A DNA stretch of 64,000 nucleotides from Purshia tridentata (taxonomy: Eukaryota > Streptophyta > Magnoliopsida > Rosales > Rosaceae). The stretch spans positions 1 to 64,000 of the forward strand of contig QANT01007445.1 of the NCBI GenBank assembly GCA_003254885.1, given 5' to 3'. This document shows positions 11,119-25,100 of the stretch, piece by piece. Below the pieces are notes generated by a model. It had not been told where the DNA came from, searched no databases, and saw only the letters and a program-made list of their open reading frames with translations. Position 1 is the stretch's first letter. The number at the start of each line of letters is the position of its first letter. A program made the translations under genes and the position numbers.

Positions 11119-12417
11119 TTTGATTGTGCTTATTTATTTCTAATTCCAACGAAACATTTCTTGAGGCGGTTGAGACGATGAGCGAGTGTGTGTTGAATCT
11201 GGATCTGGTGCGTTTGGATACGTTGTGACTTCGTCTGCTTCAATTGCTCGCTCGTTGCGACACGACACCTATGGATTTGGCTTTCGGCCTGAATAAAATT
11301 TTTTTTTTTTTGCTGGAATATAATAATGAGATAATTTCACTTACACCACTTATGTTTGAGCTTATTACACACATACACCCAAAGTTTCATTTCTTACACA
11401 CACCCCTATTTTAACAAAAGGTTAATGTTGATCATATTTGACTAATAGAATGTTAATTTTACCTTTTTTAACCCTTATTTTAACATAAGTTTAATGTTGA
11501 ACATAATTTGACTAATAGAATATTAATTTCTTGGCCAAAAAAATAATGTTAATTTTACTTTTTTAACTTGTTTTGTCTGCCTTTTAACTCATTAAATTAA
11601 ATTACTATTAATATTATTAAACGAAAATAAATTTCCCCTACTCGAAGGTGACTGAGGCGATAATACCGACACCAACCCAGCCCTTTCCTCCTCACTTTCT
11701 CTATCCTCTCCTTCTATCTGCCTCACTTTCTCTCTTTTGTTTTTTTTAAGGCCAAATGACGGCTTTGCCCTTTGATTGTTAAGTTGAGAACTTTTGTGAA
11801 GAGAGGGATGTGCGTGTAATGAGTTCAAATCTCGTAGGGTGCAAGTAAAATTGTCCTTAATAACAAAAATTATTTGACTTTTTAGACATGTCCGGTGGTT
11901 TGCGATTCAATAATGTTATTCTTATTATATTTTTATACCATGTTTGTTATATCATTTTACGTGTTATTATTGTACAGGCAAAGTAATTCTTTATTTTTAA
12001 AGTTTTTATTTTTATTTTTTTAGTGTTCAATATATGAATATTATGTAAATTGCTACCTAAAATAATATAAAAATATGATAAGTGTAGCATTATTGTTTAC
12101 GATTCCAGTGTCAAAGATTTGGATTCAATATGAGACAGTGGATTGGATGAGTACGGTCAACTCATCCGAGGTCATGATTTACTCGTTCACGTATGATGAC
12201 TAACTCAGAAGAACTTTTTCTTTTCTCATAAATTTTAAGTGTTGAGGCCCAAAACTCATAAGAGTTGGGCCTTGGGCGACCCAAATACTTACTCTTTCTT
12301 CCTTACTCTCCCAGTCTCCCTTTTCCCGAACCAGTAACACTTTGAAGCCGCCCTCTACTAAAACAGTGCCACTGCTACAACTCTCTCTATCTCTCTCTCT
12401 CTCTGTTTCGTTTAGTC
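11119..12417. other. Divergent promoter region, hydrolase (-) and ELP2 (+)
   Basis: This 1.3 kb separates two divergent genes and must hold both promoters. It has an imperfect repeat of about 60 bp at 11405-11530 (both copies contain TTTGACTAATAGAAT and the ATTTTAACA..AA start). It also has T-rich tracts, paired TGGGCC-type elements near ELP2, and a CT microsatellite (12380-12404) in the presumed ELP2 5' UTR. Confidence 0.6.
12246..12271. promoter_or_regulatory. Paired site II (TGGGCC) elements upstream of ELP2
   Basis: GGCCCA at 12247-12252 and TTGGGCC at 12265-12271 lie in opposite orientation about 150-170 bp before the ELP2 start codon. TGGGCC/T elements bind TCP factors and are typical of plant housekeeping and growth genes, which suits a core Elongator subunit. 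Recognition is by motif only. Confidence 0.4.
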
Positions 12418-15400
12418 ATGTCTACCGTAGATGGTGGTGGTGGGAGTGGGGTTGGAGTAAAGGGAGTGTTCATAGGAGCAGGGTGCAACAGAATAGTGAA
12501 CAACGTCTCGTGGGGTGCTTGTGATTTAGTTGCATTTGGTGCCCAAAACGCCGTCGCTATTTTCAACCCCAAGGTACCCTCTTTCTCTTTCTTCATCCCC
12601 ATCTACATACTGTAATATCAACCCAGTTTTCCATTCCAACTAATCCCTCTTTTTCTTTTGAAAAAATGGCTGCAGACTGCTCAAATTTCGACTACGCTTC
12701 CGGGTCACAAGGCTGCTGTTAATTGTACCCAGTGGCTTCCAAGTAATAAGTTTGCATTTAAAGGTACCTCTTAAAAAAAATCTGCTTTTAGTTTTTGTTC
12801 GATTGAAATATATTGTTTAAACTGTCAGTGTGAAGCTAGAACACATGTTCAGAATTATATTCAAGCTAACAACTTTGCTTGCTTTGATTACATGGGAACT
12901 GGTGCAAATATTTTCTTTACCGAGTTTTTAAACAATTAAATAGGAGGATTTTTCTATCAAATGTTCTTTCAACTGTTGATTTTGTTGTTGGATTTCTGAC
13001 TACTTTGTCATCTATCCATAGCTAAACACTTGGACCGACATTATTTGCTCTCTGGAGATGCTGGGGGTGCCATTATTTTATGGGAGTACTCTGTTCTTGA
13101 AAAAAAGGTAAAATCTTGTTGTTGGTGGCGTTATTGTTTTTTTATTTCTTATTGTTACTTTTGTGTGTTTTCTTAATTTTTCCTTCACAACTGATCAATA
13201 AAGTGAGGTTACATTGAATTGTCGTATGTGGCAAATAGTTGGCTGAACTGTGAATGGTTTTATTTTTTGGTTTCTCGGCATTAACTATCGTTCATTTCCC
13301 AACTTGTTGGAAATGGAGGATTTCTTATTTAGTTCCAGTTATTTGGAGAAACTTTTAGGGTCTGTACTCCTTGGTTGTCTCTTCTCTACTACTATATTTG
13401 AATGACTGGTTTTCCGTTGAATATGTTATCTTCATTTACTCTCTTTCCTTTTGTTTACAGTGGAGATATGTACTACAAGTACCTCAATTGCACAAGAAGG
13501 GTGTCACATGCATTACTGGAATTATGGATTCTCAATCTAGGGCAGTCTTTGGGTCCACTTCTTCAGATGGTACAGTTTATTTATGGGAGGTTGTTTTTCC
13601 ATCTACTAGCGGAGGTGAGCCCAATGTTCAGCGGAATAAATAAAAAAATTGCACTTTCATGTATTTATATATTTGATATCTAGGTTGATTAACATTATTA
13701 GTTGTACACTGTCTGCATGTTGTGAAAGAACAAACTTTGTGTATATGTAATTCCTTAGTTTGTTTGTGTTGCAGAGTTTTTAGATAGATTATAATAAGCA
13801 TCTTAACTTATTTTCCTAAATTTCCAAATCTCTTCATGTTGTGTAATAAGAACTTAAGGCTAGAAAAAAGTTCACTTCCAATGCAGAAAAAGGACATTTT
13901 TCATTGCCTTATATTAACACAGAAAAAGTTCAGTGCTGTGTGCGATGTTTTATTCCAACAGTTTGTTTGCAACACATAACCTATGAATTGTCTTGCACTG
14001 AAGCAACTGATGGGGCTGTTTTAGGTGACTGTGAATTGTTACATCTGGATTCTCTCTCTGTTGGTTCAAAACCTATGGTAGCTCTGTCATTAGCAGAGTT
14101 GCCTGGAAATAATGGGCATTTAGTCCTGGCAATGGGAGGACTGGATAACAAGATTCACCTTTACTGCGGGGAGAGGAGAGGAAAGGTAATCATAGCATCA
14201 GATTTATCAATTGTACCTTCTGATTTACTTCTTTAGGTAGTTTAAAATATTTTGAATTTTTTCATATGTACACCCAGTTTGTTCGAGCTTGTGAGTTGAA
14301 AGGGCATACAGATTGGATCAGAAGTCTGGATTTCTCATTACCTATATGCACCAATGGTGAGGCACATAATGTTCTACTTGTTAGTTCATCTCAAGACAGA
14401 GGCATACGTATATGGAAGATGGCTTTACGGGATTCTTTGGACAGCAACCATAGTGCATACAGGAAAGGAAAAATAAGCTTAGCATCTTATATAGAAGGCC
14501 CTGTACTTGTAGCTGGCACAACCTCGTATCAAATATCATTGGAATCTCTTCTAATTGGACATGAGGATTGGGTGTATTCAGTGGAGTGGCAACCCCCATC
14601 AACTGCATCTTCAGAAGGGATGTCCTACTGTCAACCCCAGCGCATCTTATCTGCATCTATGGACAAGACAATGATGATTTGGAAACCAGAAAAGACTTCT
14701 GGTATCTGGATGAATGTTGTTACTGTTGGGGAATTAAGTCATTGTGCTCTAGGGTTTTATGGTGGCCACTGGAGCCCAAATGGAGATTCAATTGTAGCAC
14801 ATGGATATGGTGGATCTTTTCATCTCTGGAGAAATGTCGGCACTGACTTAGATAATTGGCAACCACAAAAAGTTCCATCCGGGCATTTTGCAGCAATAAC
14901 AGATATTGCATGGGGGAGATCTGGTGAATACTTGCTGTCAGCCAGTCATGACCAGGTGATATGTTGCCCATGTTACAGTCAACTCCAATGGAACTTTATC
15001 TGTTGCAGTTAGATGATTTTGTCTTTGGTTCTGCCCTTTCTATAGAATTTATACAGTAGTGCCTTGAACTTGTATATCTATTTGCACATGTAGCAAATGT
15101 CCAGAGAATTGTTGTGCTAAATTCTTAACAAAATCATATAACATGCTATGTTCACGTGTGAAATGAGAGATTGTTAAATTGTGAAACTGAGATTGTTTCT
15201 TTTACTGGAACCAGAGGAAAATTTTATTGGTCCCTAATTAAAATAATATTTTGAGAAGTTTGTATGCTGACATAGATATATTGTCTAGTATTTTCCTTAC
15301 AAATACAGTTTGAACACGATGATGCCTAATCTCTAGAGGTTGAAATCAGCAGAATTAGAACAAATTCATGTGCTTTTCAGGTTACTTTAAGTCAAATTTA

Positions 15401-17387
15401 TGATTCACAATCCTTCTAAAACATGCAGACAGCTCGAATTTTTGCTCCTTGGCAAAATGAAGCATCTCTAGGAGATGAGGATTCTTGGCATGAAATTGCT
15501 CGCCCTCAAGTTCATGGTCATGATATTAACTGCGCAACCATCATCCAAGGAAAGGGGAACCATCGTTTTGTCAGTGGAGCTGATGAGAAAGTTGCCAGAG
15601 TGTTTGAAGCTCCTTTGTCTTTTTTAAAGACATTGGGTCATGCAATTTCACAAAGGTCCGGCTTTTCTGAGGATATCCAAGTAGGTGTTCAGATTTTGGG
15701 TGCAAATATGTCTGCTCTTGGGCTATCACAGAAACCTATTTATGTTCACGGTGACTCTCTCTCTCTCTCTCTCTCTCTCAAAGATAGAAGTTTGTAATTC
15801 ATACTATATCTGTAGCTTCATAAATTTAGAGCCTTGACACAATTTTCTTCTGTATTGGCTCCACCAATGGCAGTATGAGAAATGGAGTACAAGGCTTCAT
15901 TGACGTACATACCAACATCACGTTTCTCTCATTACCTGCTTTATAATTAATATTTTTTATTATCTTCATAGACTTCATTTATGATTTCTTTTCAGGAATA
16001 ATTTTATGGGATTTTCTTGTTTATTTATATTTTCTTTTTGGCAGCTGAGCAGCAGACCCCAGATAGGAATCCAAATGATGGCCTTGACACCCTTGAAGCT
16101 ATTCCTGATGCAGTTCCAGTTGTGTTGACTGAACCTCCCATTGAAGATCAACTCGCTTGGCATACACTCTGGCCAGAGTCACACAAACTTTACGGTCATG
16201 GGAATGAGCTGTTTTCTCTATGCAGTGATCATGAAGGGAAGCTTGTTGCCTCATCATGCAAGGTATATGGTTCATTGTACTGATGTTATATTTATATGGT
16301 ACACTTGTTATAAAGTTCATAAGCAAATAATTGCTTTAAGAGGATGGTTTGCTTGGTACAAGTAGATGGATTAAAAGAAAATATATCTTAATATGTAAAG
16401 AAGTTTTGAATCATGGAAGTAACCCATAACCAGAAGTTGCTATTATTAAGCATGATATATATTGCAGGCCCAATCAGCAGCAGTAGCAGAAATATGGCTA
16501 TGGGAAGTTGGTTCATGGAAAGTAGTTGGTCGCTTGCAGTCTCATAGCTTGACGGTGACTCAGATGGAGTTCTCTCATGATGACAAATTCCTTTTAGCTG
16601 TATCAAGGGATCGCCAGTTCTCTGTATTTGCTATCGATAAAACAGGTACTCTTTAATTTGAGTCCTGGCAATATTTATTTGATACTTACTTTACAGTATG
16701 GTTGCTGCAGTGATGGTTATGTACTATTTAAAGATGGCTAAGGATCTGTTGTTTCTCTTTTTTACCTTATCTTCTGAGGACATGGACAGTATGATTTTCA
16801 CTATTACCCTTAGTCGCCCATCAAGAGCAGGCATTGCTATAGATGATTTAAGCCAATTGTTGAGCTTTCGATGATACATTATTTTTCTTGATGTCTGTTT
16901 AGGCACCAATGCAACTAGTTACCAGCTTGTATCAAAGCAGGAGGCACACAAAAGAATCATATGGGCATGTTCTTGGAATCCACACGGGTATGAATTTGCC
17001 ACAGGCTCGAGGGACAAGACTGTGAAGATCTGGACTGTGGAAAAAGACTCTTCAGTCAAGCAGCTCACGAATCTGCCACCCTTCAATAGTAGTGTGACGG
17101 CGCTATCCTGGGTTGGTCTTGATAGCAAGAGAAACGACGGGTTACTTGCAGTTGGAATGGAAAATGGACTCATTGAATTGTGGAGTGTGTCAATTAAAAG
17201 AAGTGAGGGTGGCGTGGCAGGTGCAGCTGCTGCTCTTGTTGTACGGCTTGACCCATTGATGTGCCATGTTTCTGCAGTAAATCGTTTGGCATGGAGAAAC
17301 CGGAAGTACGAAGATTGCAGTGGCATACAGCTTGCTTCTTGCGGGGGAGATCAATGTGTGAGAGTATTCGAGGTCAATGTGAACTGA
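12418..17387 (+). CDS. ELP2: Elongator complex subunit 2 (WD40-repeat protein)
   Basis: Ten exons: 12418-12573, 12676-12763, 13022-13107, 13461-13614, 14025-14185, 14278-14955, 15429-15750, 16045-16262, 16468-16645, 16903-17387. Phases agree and give 841 residues, close to the roughly 838 I recall for Arabidopsis ELP2. The protein is built of WD40 blades throughout, in two propellers. Clear blades include [84 protein letters not shown] and [18 protein letters not shown]2 sits in the Elp1-Elp2-Elp3 subcomplex, which modifies wobble uridines of tRNAs and is also linked to histone acetylation during transcription. The start is the first in-frame ATG after a CT-rich leader. A CT microsatellite lies at the start of intron 7 (15755-15779), next to the donor. 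No defect was seen. Confidence 0.95.
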
Positions 17388-19775
17388 TGAGGTTATTGTT
17401 GTCAATCTGTAAAAGAAATTTTGTAAGCCAATATGTTATATTATATGTAACACCAGCACTTTCCAGTGGACCCATTAATCCACAAAAATATTCCTTGAAT
17501 TTGCATTTTTGTACAAGTTGAAAAACCCTAATAAATCTCCTCTAGTGGACCCACCGCTATTGAAAGCAGCATCGCCATGCAATTCTGACCAACCGCTCGT
17601 ACATCGTATCAAATATAATTCCAACGCTAAGGATTCTTCCATGTTATCTGAATGTCGACAGAGCGAGGTTGCGAACTTTCTCTTTCAAATACTTGGCCCT
17701 CGGACATCCCCATACTACCAAATTATCATTCAACATCGAGTAAAACTTCTTTTTTTGGGCCTCTACTCAACATTGAATGTTTGAAAGCGTCAAATAGATG
17801 ATATATTCCTATTTGGGCACTTTTTTTCAGCAATTTAATGAGATTTTGGTTTGGTTTTTTTTCCTACAACTGTCGTCCATTTGTTGTGAACTCTGAACTC
17901 ATTTTGACAAAAGAGAAAATAATCATCTAATAGACCAAATAGTCATTGTCACAGTCACCATACTTTTTAAGAATATAGAATCGAACATTGAAAATTCTAA
18001 AAAGAAGACTCAAAGCTCTACAATATTCGGAAAATGTTAAAAGAAACGATGTGAGAGGCAGAGGTGTGTTAGTGGCCACAAGCTGCTGCTGGAGGGTCAT
18101 ATATTTGACTAGACTGATGCAGAGGCAGCAATTTTAGCGTGGGATGAGAGTTTAAAAGGTGCAAAAACACGTGTGAGGATAATTATCCTAATCACAGCAG
18201 TACCACAACAGACTCTGTAAATCTCTTCCATCCCAAAAATAAACGCAAACCTCGTACACATTAGTGATTTAATTACTAATTAGTACATAATTACTTGGAT
18301 AATAAAAGGAAGAAGAATCTATGCACTCTTTCACTGTCAAGTCTGTCACTGCATACTCACATGAGATGATGAGAATCAATGAGGCGAATATTGTGCGCCT
18401 TTGTAATGTAGAATGTTTTGGATTTATACCAGCTATGGGTCAATTTTGATGTGATGAGTTGATTGTGGAATGGTGGACGACTCTATTTGTTTTGTTTTGT
18501 TCCTTTTGTGAGCCAAAATTTTCAAGATATACGACGTCAAATTGTCGTTATCGTTTGATATTAGTTGAATTCCACATAAGATTTCTGTCCCCATCCCGCA
18601 GATTCCATTACTAAGTTTAAAGCCAAAGCTAAATTAGGTAGAGATATATGCAATTAGCAATATATTGTTGATGAATTATGATGCCTTAATAGGATTACCC
18701 ACGTTTGCCTAGAAATTAATTTCTATCAAAACTTTTTGTTAATTTATGGAACTCTTGTATACAGAGCCGGGGATATATAAAGAAAAAATCTTGTATACGA
18801 CCATTGTATACAATCTCTCCCTCATATTTAATATGGTTTGACATTTTGTAAGAGGAACATTGTGTTACGTATAAGAATAATGGAAGAACCTCTTGTTATG
18901 TAGTCAGTTAGTATAGATGACTTGCAAAAGAAGTTAAATAAAAAATAAAATTAAAAAAAGTGCAGAAACGAACAGTAGCTTTTGATAGATAAGGACCATA
19001 AGGTGCTCTGTAAAGGCATTATGAGGGTGAAATTATCTCATTGAAATACACCAGACTTTTTTGTTAAGAACTTAATATTAAACGTAGATCTTCCACTTCT
19101 TCACCTTACACAATACCCAGAATTGAAAAAAGCGACAGGAATTACTTTCAAACAATCTAATAGCCAAAGTAGTTTTCAAGTTACGATTAGAGCTGCTGCT
19201 TCCTCATCATCATCTTAAAGAGAAGTCGAGTCACAACTATTGATATCCCACTGAAAACTCAATGCAGTGACTACTGGGTGATGAACAACTATTCCAACTG
19301 AAGCAACACGAAAAGATAATAATAAATGCAAGTATAAGTCATGCAAAGAATGTTTAATTGTGGCCAAGCAAACCTTGGAACAAATTAAGCATCCTGTAGA
19401 GGCCAAACATGTACACCATGCTCATCCCAACAGAACTAGACATTAATTCAAAACTCTTGCTACTTATAAAACATTTATTCAGAAATCGATCTGCACAAAC
19501 ACACAATATGTTGAGTTTCCAGCTTTTACAGTATAATCTCAGACCACCTTTATCATTTCCTATGAGACTCTATGACAATGAGAAACGATATGGCATAAAA
19601 GAAAAAGAGTTTAAAGACGACCAGAGTTCCTTATTATCTATCACAAATACATACCACAATCCAATTACCAATAAAAAGGCAGAGGCTAGAAACAGACAGT
19701 TTAAAGATAAACCAAGCCCACTTCTCCAAAATTGTTTCCTCCTTCTCAAACTGACCAGAAAAGGATATTCAGTTG
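17388..19775. other. Convergent intergenic region, ELP2 to PB1 protein gene
   Basis: About 2.4 kb with no recognisable coding region. The first 100-200 bp are probably ELP2 3' UTR. Sequence from about 19400 to 19775 is likely 3' UTR of the PB1 gene. A small palindrome (TTGTATAC..GTATACAA) lies near 18791-18814. The remainder is AT-rich, with no repeat or RNA gene found. Confidence 0.55.
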
Positions 19776-22184
19776 TCATCGCTGCTTGATGTTGTCAGTG
19801 GGAAGCTGAGCAGAAACTTCCGGCAGCACCATGGCAGCAGTGCCTGTCATGGTTTGGTACTGAGGAGGCATTGTGGGAGCCAGAGGCTGAGTATAGTATA
19901 TCTGGGGATGAGAAGGATCAGCGTATTCATAGGCATAATTGGCAGCACCCGCTGAAGAAGCAACAGCAGATTGAGACGGGTGACGCATTTGAGTGTAACT
20001 AACATACTGCTGCTGCTGCTGAGTAGAAGGAACTTGAACTAGAGGTGGAGCAGCTGTAGTTGCTGTTCTGTACACCCCCGAAGCCATTTCGGGTTTGGAA
20101 ATTGCAGCATTCCTTATGGGGTTGTAAGCTGCGGAAGGAGAGACCATGGTGGGATTGGGAGGCGTTTGAGAGCGGCTAGAAGCAATAGTAGCAGCAGTAG
20201 CACCTTCACTGATATTGGATTGCTGCACAGGCAAGTTGGTGTAAGGTTGGGCCTGTCTAGCAGGCATGTAATAGACCTGGTATTGCTGCTGCTGATCAAG
20301 CTGAGGGTGATGGTGGGGGTGGTGTTGCTGCTGCTGATGGGAAGGATATACAGGGTAGTAAGCCGGGATCGGCACAGATCCAGCAGGGTGGTGTTGGATG
20401 TAATGTGCACCAGCATGTATAAATTGTTGCTGCTGTTGTGGTTGTTGTTGTTGTTGCTGCTGTTGTGGTTGTTGCTGCTGCTGTGGGTGTTGTTGCTGCT
20501 GCTGCTGCTGTTGCTGGTGGTGTTGTTGTTGTTGGTGTTGTTGGTGTTGTTGGAGCTGTTGTTGTAGTAGCTGATCAAATTGGTGTTGCATAACATACCC
20601 AGAATCAAGAACCTGTTGTTGCTGCATCTGAACCCGAGTGTTTGGATCAGACATATTAATTTTTGGATCAACAAGATTTGCAGGAAACCTCGTGGTTCCA
20701 GAGGGGATTTGAACAACTGGGTCTTGATAAATTACAGGTTTTGAGCGAGATAAGGGATTCGATGCACTACTATCGCTGTAAAATTGAATCCAACATAACA
20801 TAAAACAAAAACCCAATTAAGAACTTGAAAATCACTTCAAACAATGATAACAGTAATTTGAACAAGGCCTAAAGATGAAGTATAAATGAACAAAGCATAA
20901 AAACCCCAATTAAGAACTTGATGATCATTCCAAACAACAATACCAGTAATTTAAACAATCAAATGATTGCAGATTTTAAGCATAAATGAACAAAGCGTAC
21001 CTTGAAACTGAATCTGGGGAAGGCAAATCAAGAACACCAGCAGATTTCTGCTGAGACTGAGAGGGCAGAGTCTGTGGCTGAGGCTGAGGGGTTGGCGGTT
21101 TCCGATATCCAACGCCATGATCAGATCGCTCGTCATCGGAGACAACCCGATCCAGATAATCAGTGGTCGAATTCACCGGCGGAGCGGAAGCTACAATAGT
21201 CGTCGGCATCGGAGGCGGCGACGACAGCACCACAAAGCCACCGTCGTCTTGCTTCTGCTGCCCAACACCGCAACCAACATTCATCTGAGCAAACTGCTCC
21301 TCAATTCCCACTACCTTCTGATCCTGCGCTCTAATCCCGCCACCGCTACCGTCTTCCACGTGGACCCGAATCGGCGGCAAGTTGGCGAGCGAAGGCGATG
21401 ATGACGTGGACCCGAACGACGACGAGTTTTCAAGCATCGGCGAATCGGGTACAGAGTGAATGTCCTGCCCACCACCACCACCAACCTGCTTCGCATTTTT
21501 GCAATTCGCCGGCATGGAAGCCTCGACCTCTCTCGCAGCGGACTCCAAATTATTAACAGCGCCGGCAATCCCATCGTCGTCGAGACCCAGCAAGCAATTC
21601 ACGGAGGCGGAGTCGGAGTAGCCCCGATTGAGCATCCCGGCGGCGCCATTGAGAGCGTTCAAGAACCAGTCCTCCGACTTGGCCGGCATGTCGAGAATGG
21701 GCCCCATGGATTGAGCCGAATCAGGTTTGAGGGGGAAGAGAAAGAGGCGGAGGCGGGAGGGTTTAGACGAGGAGTTGTGGGTGGTCGTACGGTCGTACTC
21801 GTCGATCATGTTGTCGAGGTCTTCGTCGGTGGTGACGGAGATCAACGAGTCGAGGTCTTCGCTGGGAAGCTGGTACTTGAGCGTAAAGGGGCGGCCGTTG
21901 AGGAGGGTCTTGGAGAGGCGGTTGGAGAGGTCGTTGAGGGAGGTGTGGCGGTCGACGACAACGATGCGGGTGTCGCCGCCGACGTAGCACAGAGACTTGT
22001 CGTGCGGGCGGGGGACGATGTGGCCGCCGTAGCTGCACATGAGGCGGAGGCGTGTGGAGGCTGTGGGGGGGAGAGGCTCGTCCCATGAGTCGGTGTTGCG
22101 GGAGCGAGGGGAGGAGTCCAAGGAGTCTGGGTAGTTGAGGTGGTGGGATTGCGGCGGTGGCGCCGCCGCTGGTGGTGGGTCCAT
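19776..22184 (-). CDS. PB1-domain protein with long glutamine-rich, disordered C-terminus
   Basis: Two exons, 22184-21001 and 20775-19776, join in phase 2 and give 727 residues. The start is the ATG of MDPPPAAAPPPQ. An upstream in-frame extension has no ATG. The PB1 domain lies at about residues 45-135: RLRLMCSYGGHIVPRP, DTRIVVVDRHTSL, LKYQLPSEDLDSLISV and the acidic TDEDLDNMIDEYD. The rest is low complexity: acidic/Ser-rich, then poly-Gln/His (coded at about 20425-20640), then Tyr/Pro/Gln-rich. From memory it belongs with Arabidopsis At2g01190 and At5g09620-type octicosapeptide/Phox/Bem1p proteins, which have no settled biochemistry. PB1 domains pair head to tail, and such poly-Q tails often promote condensation, so a scaffold role is a reasonable inference. 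The gene is a direct syntenic match to the LPP1/IAA32 neighbourhood. Confidence 0.88.
20425..20640 (-). repeat. CAG/CAA/CAC trinucleotide tract coding poly-Gln/His
   Basis: On the minus strand, runs of CAG, CAA and CAC/CAT encode about 70 residues that are mostly Gln with some His and Pro. The codons are mixed CAG and CAA, so the DNA is less slippage-prone than a pure CAG run. Purifying selection on the amino acid run, not the DNA, is the likely reason. The plus strand shows a matching spurious Leu-rich open frame. Confidence 0.85.
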
Positions 22185-25100
22185 GTGGACTGGACTGAGT
22201 GAGAGAGTATGTAATATTGTATGGATTTTGGTGGGTGTAGGGTGGCTCTGTAGAATCTTCACTACTACTACTCCACCCTTTTGGAGGAGGAGAGAGAATC
22301 AAAGAGAGAAAAGAGGGGATGGTGTAGGGAGAGTTGATGCTCTTATAGTTATTCCACACTTGTTCTGTTCTCCTCCAGCTGTTTTATTTTTTTCTTTTTT
22401 TCTTTTTTCTTTTCCTTTTTTTCTGTTTTTATTTTTTGGGGGTTAAACTGAATTTGCTAGATGTGTGTCGTTTTGCGAAATATTTTTAAATAGAAGAAAA
22501 TGTGGCCTTTTATGGGGAAGTGGGAAACAGGAGGGAGGGAAGAAGGGGTTTGTGGGAAAAGGCCAAGTTGGAAATGAAACCGTGTACGAGTCCAGATGGT
22601 TTGACAGCTAGTTTACTGATTGGCTCCAGTAGGGGTTGTCTGCGTAAGAATTAGGGTAATTTAATTGAATTAGGGTAATTTAATTGAATAATTTTTTTAA
22701 CCCCTAGTTAGAAAAAAGTTACTTTCTTAAATCATTTTACATTTTTTCAGACCATAATATGCTTGTGTGAAATTTATGATTTTCTATTTCCACCAAAAAT
22801 TTCAGCAACTCCTCGATTTTCTTTGTGCAACAGCCAAACTCTTTTCCTACAGCAGCCAAGGCGAGAGAACTCAAACCCTGCCATTTGTCAGCCACACCTC
22901 ACTCACCGACCAACAACTAATCATCTCTTCTCTCTATCTTTCTTCCCTTCTCTTCTAACCCAAATTTGAAAAAGAAAAAACAACAAAAAAACCAATTTGG
23001 TGGTGGACAAGACCAAAGAGGCACCACACCGCTAGAGCTCGAATTTGAAAAAACTTACATTTCATTTGTTGACAGTGTGAGAAGGAAAATTAAAATTAAT
23101 GATTGAATTGCTCCAAAATTAATAAACCTATAATAAATCATTGAAGCTTCGAGGGGAACATAAGAAGAAAAATAAAAAGATATTTACTAGTTACTTCAAT
23201 CAAAATCTTGCATTTCCTTCCCTATAAAACATGTATGGGAATTAATTTCTCATTAACTCTCTTTCACGAACCAAATGAGACCTTATAGTGCATTCAATGG
23301 CATATGCATAATTTTGTGTAATATAATGGAGCTTTACATTCCTTATAATGGCGAATATCTAAGGGTTGAATTTTACTTTAATTTTGTATTAATTTCACAA
23401 TGGTGTTAATTCCAATTATTAGATGTCTTGTTTCTCATTGGTTATTTATATTAGCCGGACTCATACATTCTCCATATTTGGCAAAGGAAAATAAATAAAG
23501 GGTTCTCTATATATCATTAGCTAAATTCCTACTTAATTGTTGTCATGCTTCTTTTTGAAACTTTTCATGGCTTCGTCACTGACACAAAGTCACAATTCAC
23601 AATCCACCTATGGAAACAAGTTTTGCAAAACGCGTATTGGAGCCTTGAATTAAGCAAAAGCCTTAATCCCAGTTAGGAATGAAAGTAAATGAGCTTCCCC
23701 GCCACTTATTTTCAGTTTTTGGTAAATTCACTCAACCCAAACGGAGTCTTAGCCGCAATTCTGGCAACACACCCACGGGTGACGCAACCATTTTTCCCTT
23801 TGTTTTTACTAAAAAGTATTAGCGATGGAGAAGAAAACTCAGCCGAAAACAAAGAACCACCCTCAGCCCATATTACACGCGCTCAACGCTTAATACAATT
23901 GGGCGTATGCTGTCAAGAAGAGCCTCGTCGCGTGGGGATTCACTGAGCAGCGGCGGCCATGAGACGCCCGCTGTAAAGTGACGACGTTTTGAGCTGCCAG
24001 CACTCAACGTTTTTATACATTACAAAACCACGATGCTTGTTAGATAGAATCTGGTGCTTCTGGTCTACAAAGCTTTTTGCAGTATATGCCTCCACGCGGC
24101 GAAGTCAATGATTTCTTCCCAAATTATCCACTATTCTTCCTGATCGGTGCTAAAGTTAGGTGCTAGCAATCTAATCAAATCTTTTTGTTAACAAAAATTA
24201 CAGCAATTTATATTTTCATAACCAAGGATGACCATAGATGATTTGTATATCTTTGCTTTTTCGTAGCCATTATCAAGATGCATTTTTTTTCTGTTTTATT
24301 TTCTCTTTTTTCTAGTAAAAGGGTACATTATTTATAGTCAAAATTTTTGTTTTGGTCTTTGTAAATCATGCTAAGCAAAAAAAGAATATTTACCTTACAA
24401 TTTTACTCAAGTGCTTTAGCTTATAGGCTTGCATTGATAGCCTTCATCAAAAAGAAAGAAGCGGGACCCATCTTTGAGGGAAATTCTCTTCGATGACATA
24501 ATCCATGAGGTGTGAAGCTAGTACCACACCATGGTGAATTGGTGATGAAGGACTCTGAGTGTATATATTCAGCAAAATTCTTTTTTAGCATTTGATATAT
24601 ATATAGAAAAATAAAAAATGCATTTTGTTGCTAAGGGTCCCACTGAACCCATAGCCTTGCAGCTGAACTAATCAAATCCCGACCCAATGTCATTGAATCG
24701 TGTAGGATAAGTTACTTAATTTTAAAATATATGTAAATATTGAATTTCCTGATGGCTAAGAAGAATAATGTTAGGCAAACTAATTTTTTATTTTGTTTTC
24801 AAAATGAGGGAGCCTGTCAAATTAAAAGGAAAAAAATAAAAGAAAACACAGCGGCAAATCGTGATTTGTGAGTAGTTCAAAGTTTCAGCTGACCTTGTCC
24901 CAAATAAACAATACAGTAAATGTGACATATATGAGGGACAACATTTAATGTGGCGCATGGCACCGTTGTCCAGCTAATCTACAACCTTAAATTATTACAA
25001 CATAAGATGACAATGATTTTTTTATTCATGAAATGAAGATCACTAAAATCACACCATTGCTGTTAATGCGAGCGATAAATGCTCTCGATTATTGGAATTA

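Noticed and set aside
12380-12404. CT microsatellite as a CRISPR-like or regulatory array
   Set aside because: It is a simple CT repeat in a plant 5' leader; similar tracts occur at 7675-7687 and 15755-15779.
13904-14024. Longer exon 5 of ELP2 extending upstream in frame
   Set aside because: The extension is open but unlike WD40 sequence; the acceptor at 14023-14024 gives the right phase and the family-typical join.
20166-20567. Plus-strand Leu-rich open frame opposite the PB1 gene
   Set aside because: It is the complement of the CAG/CAA tract in the real minus-strand gene.
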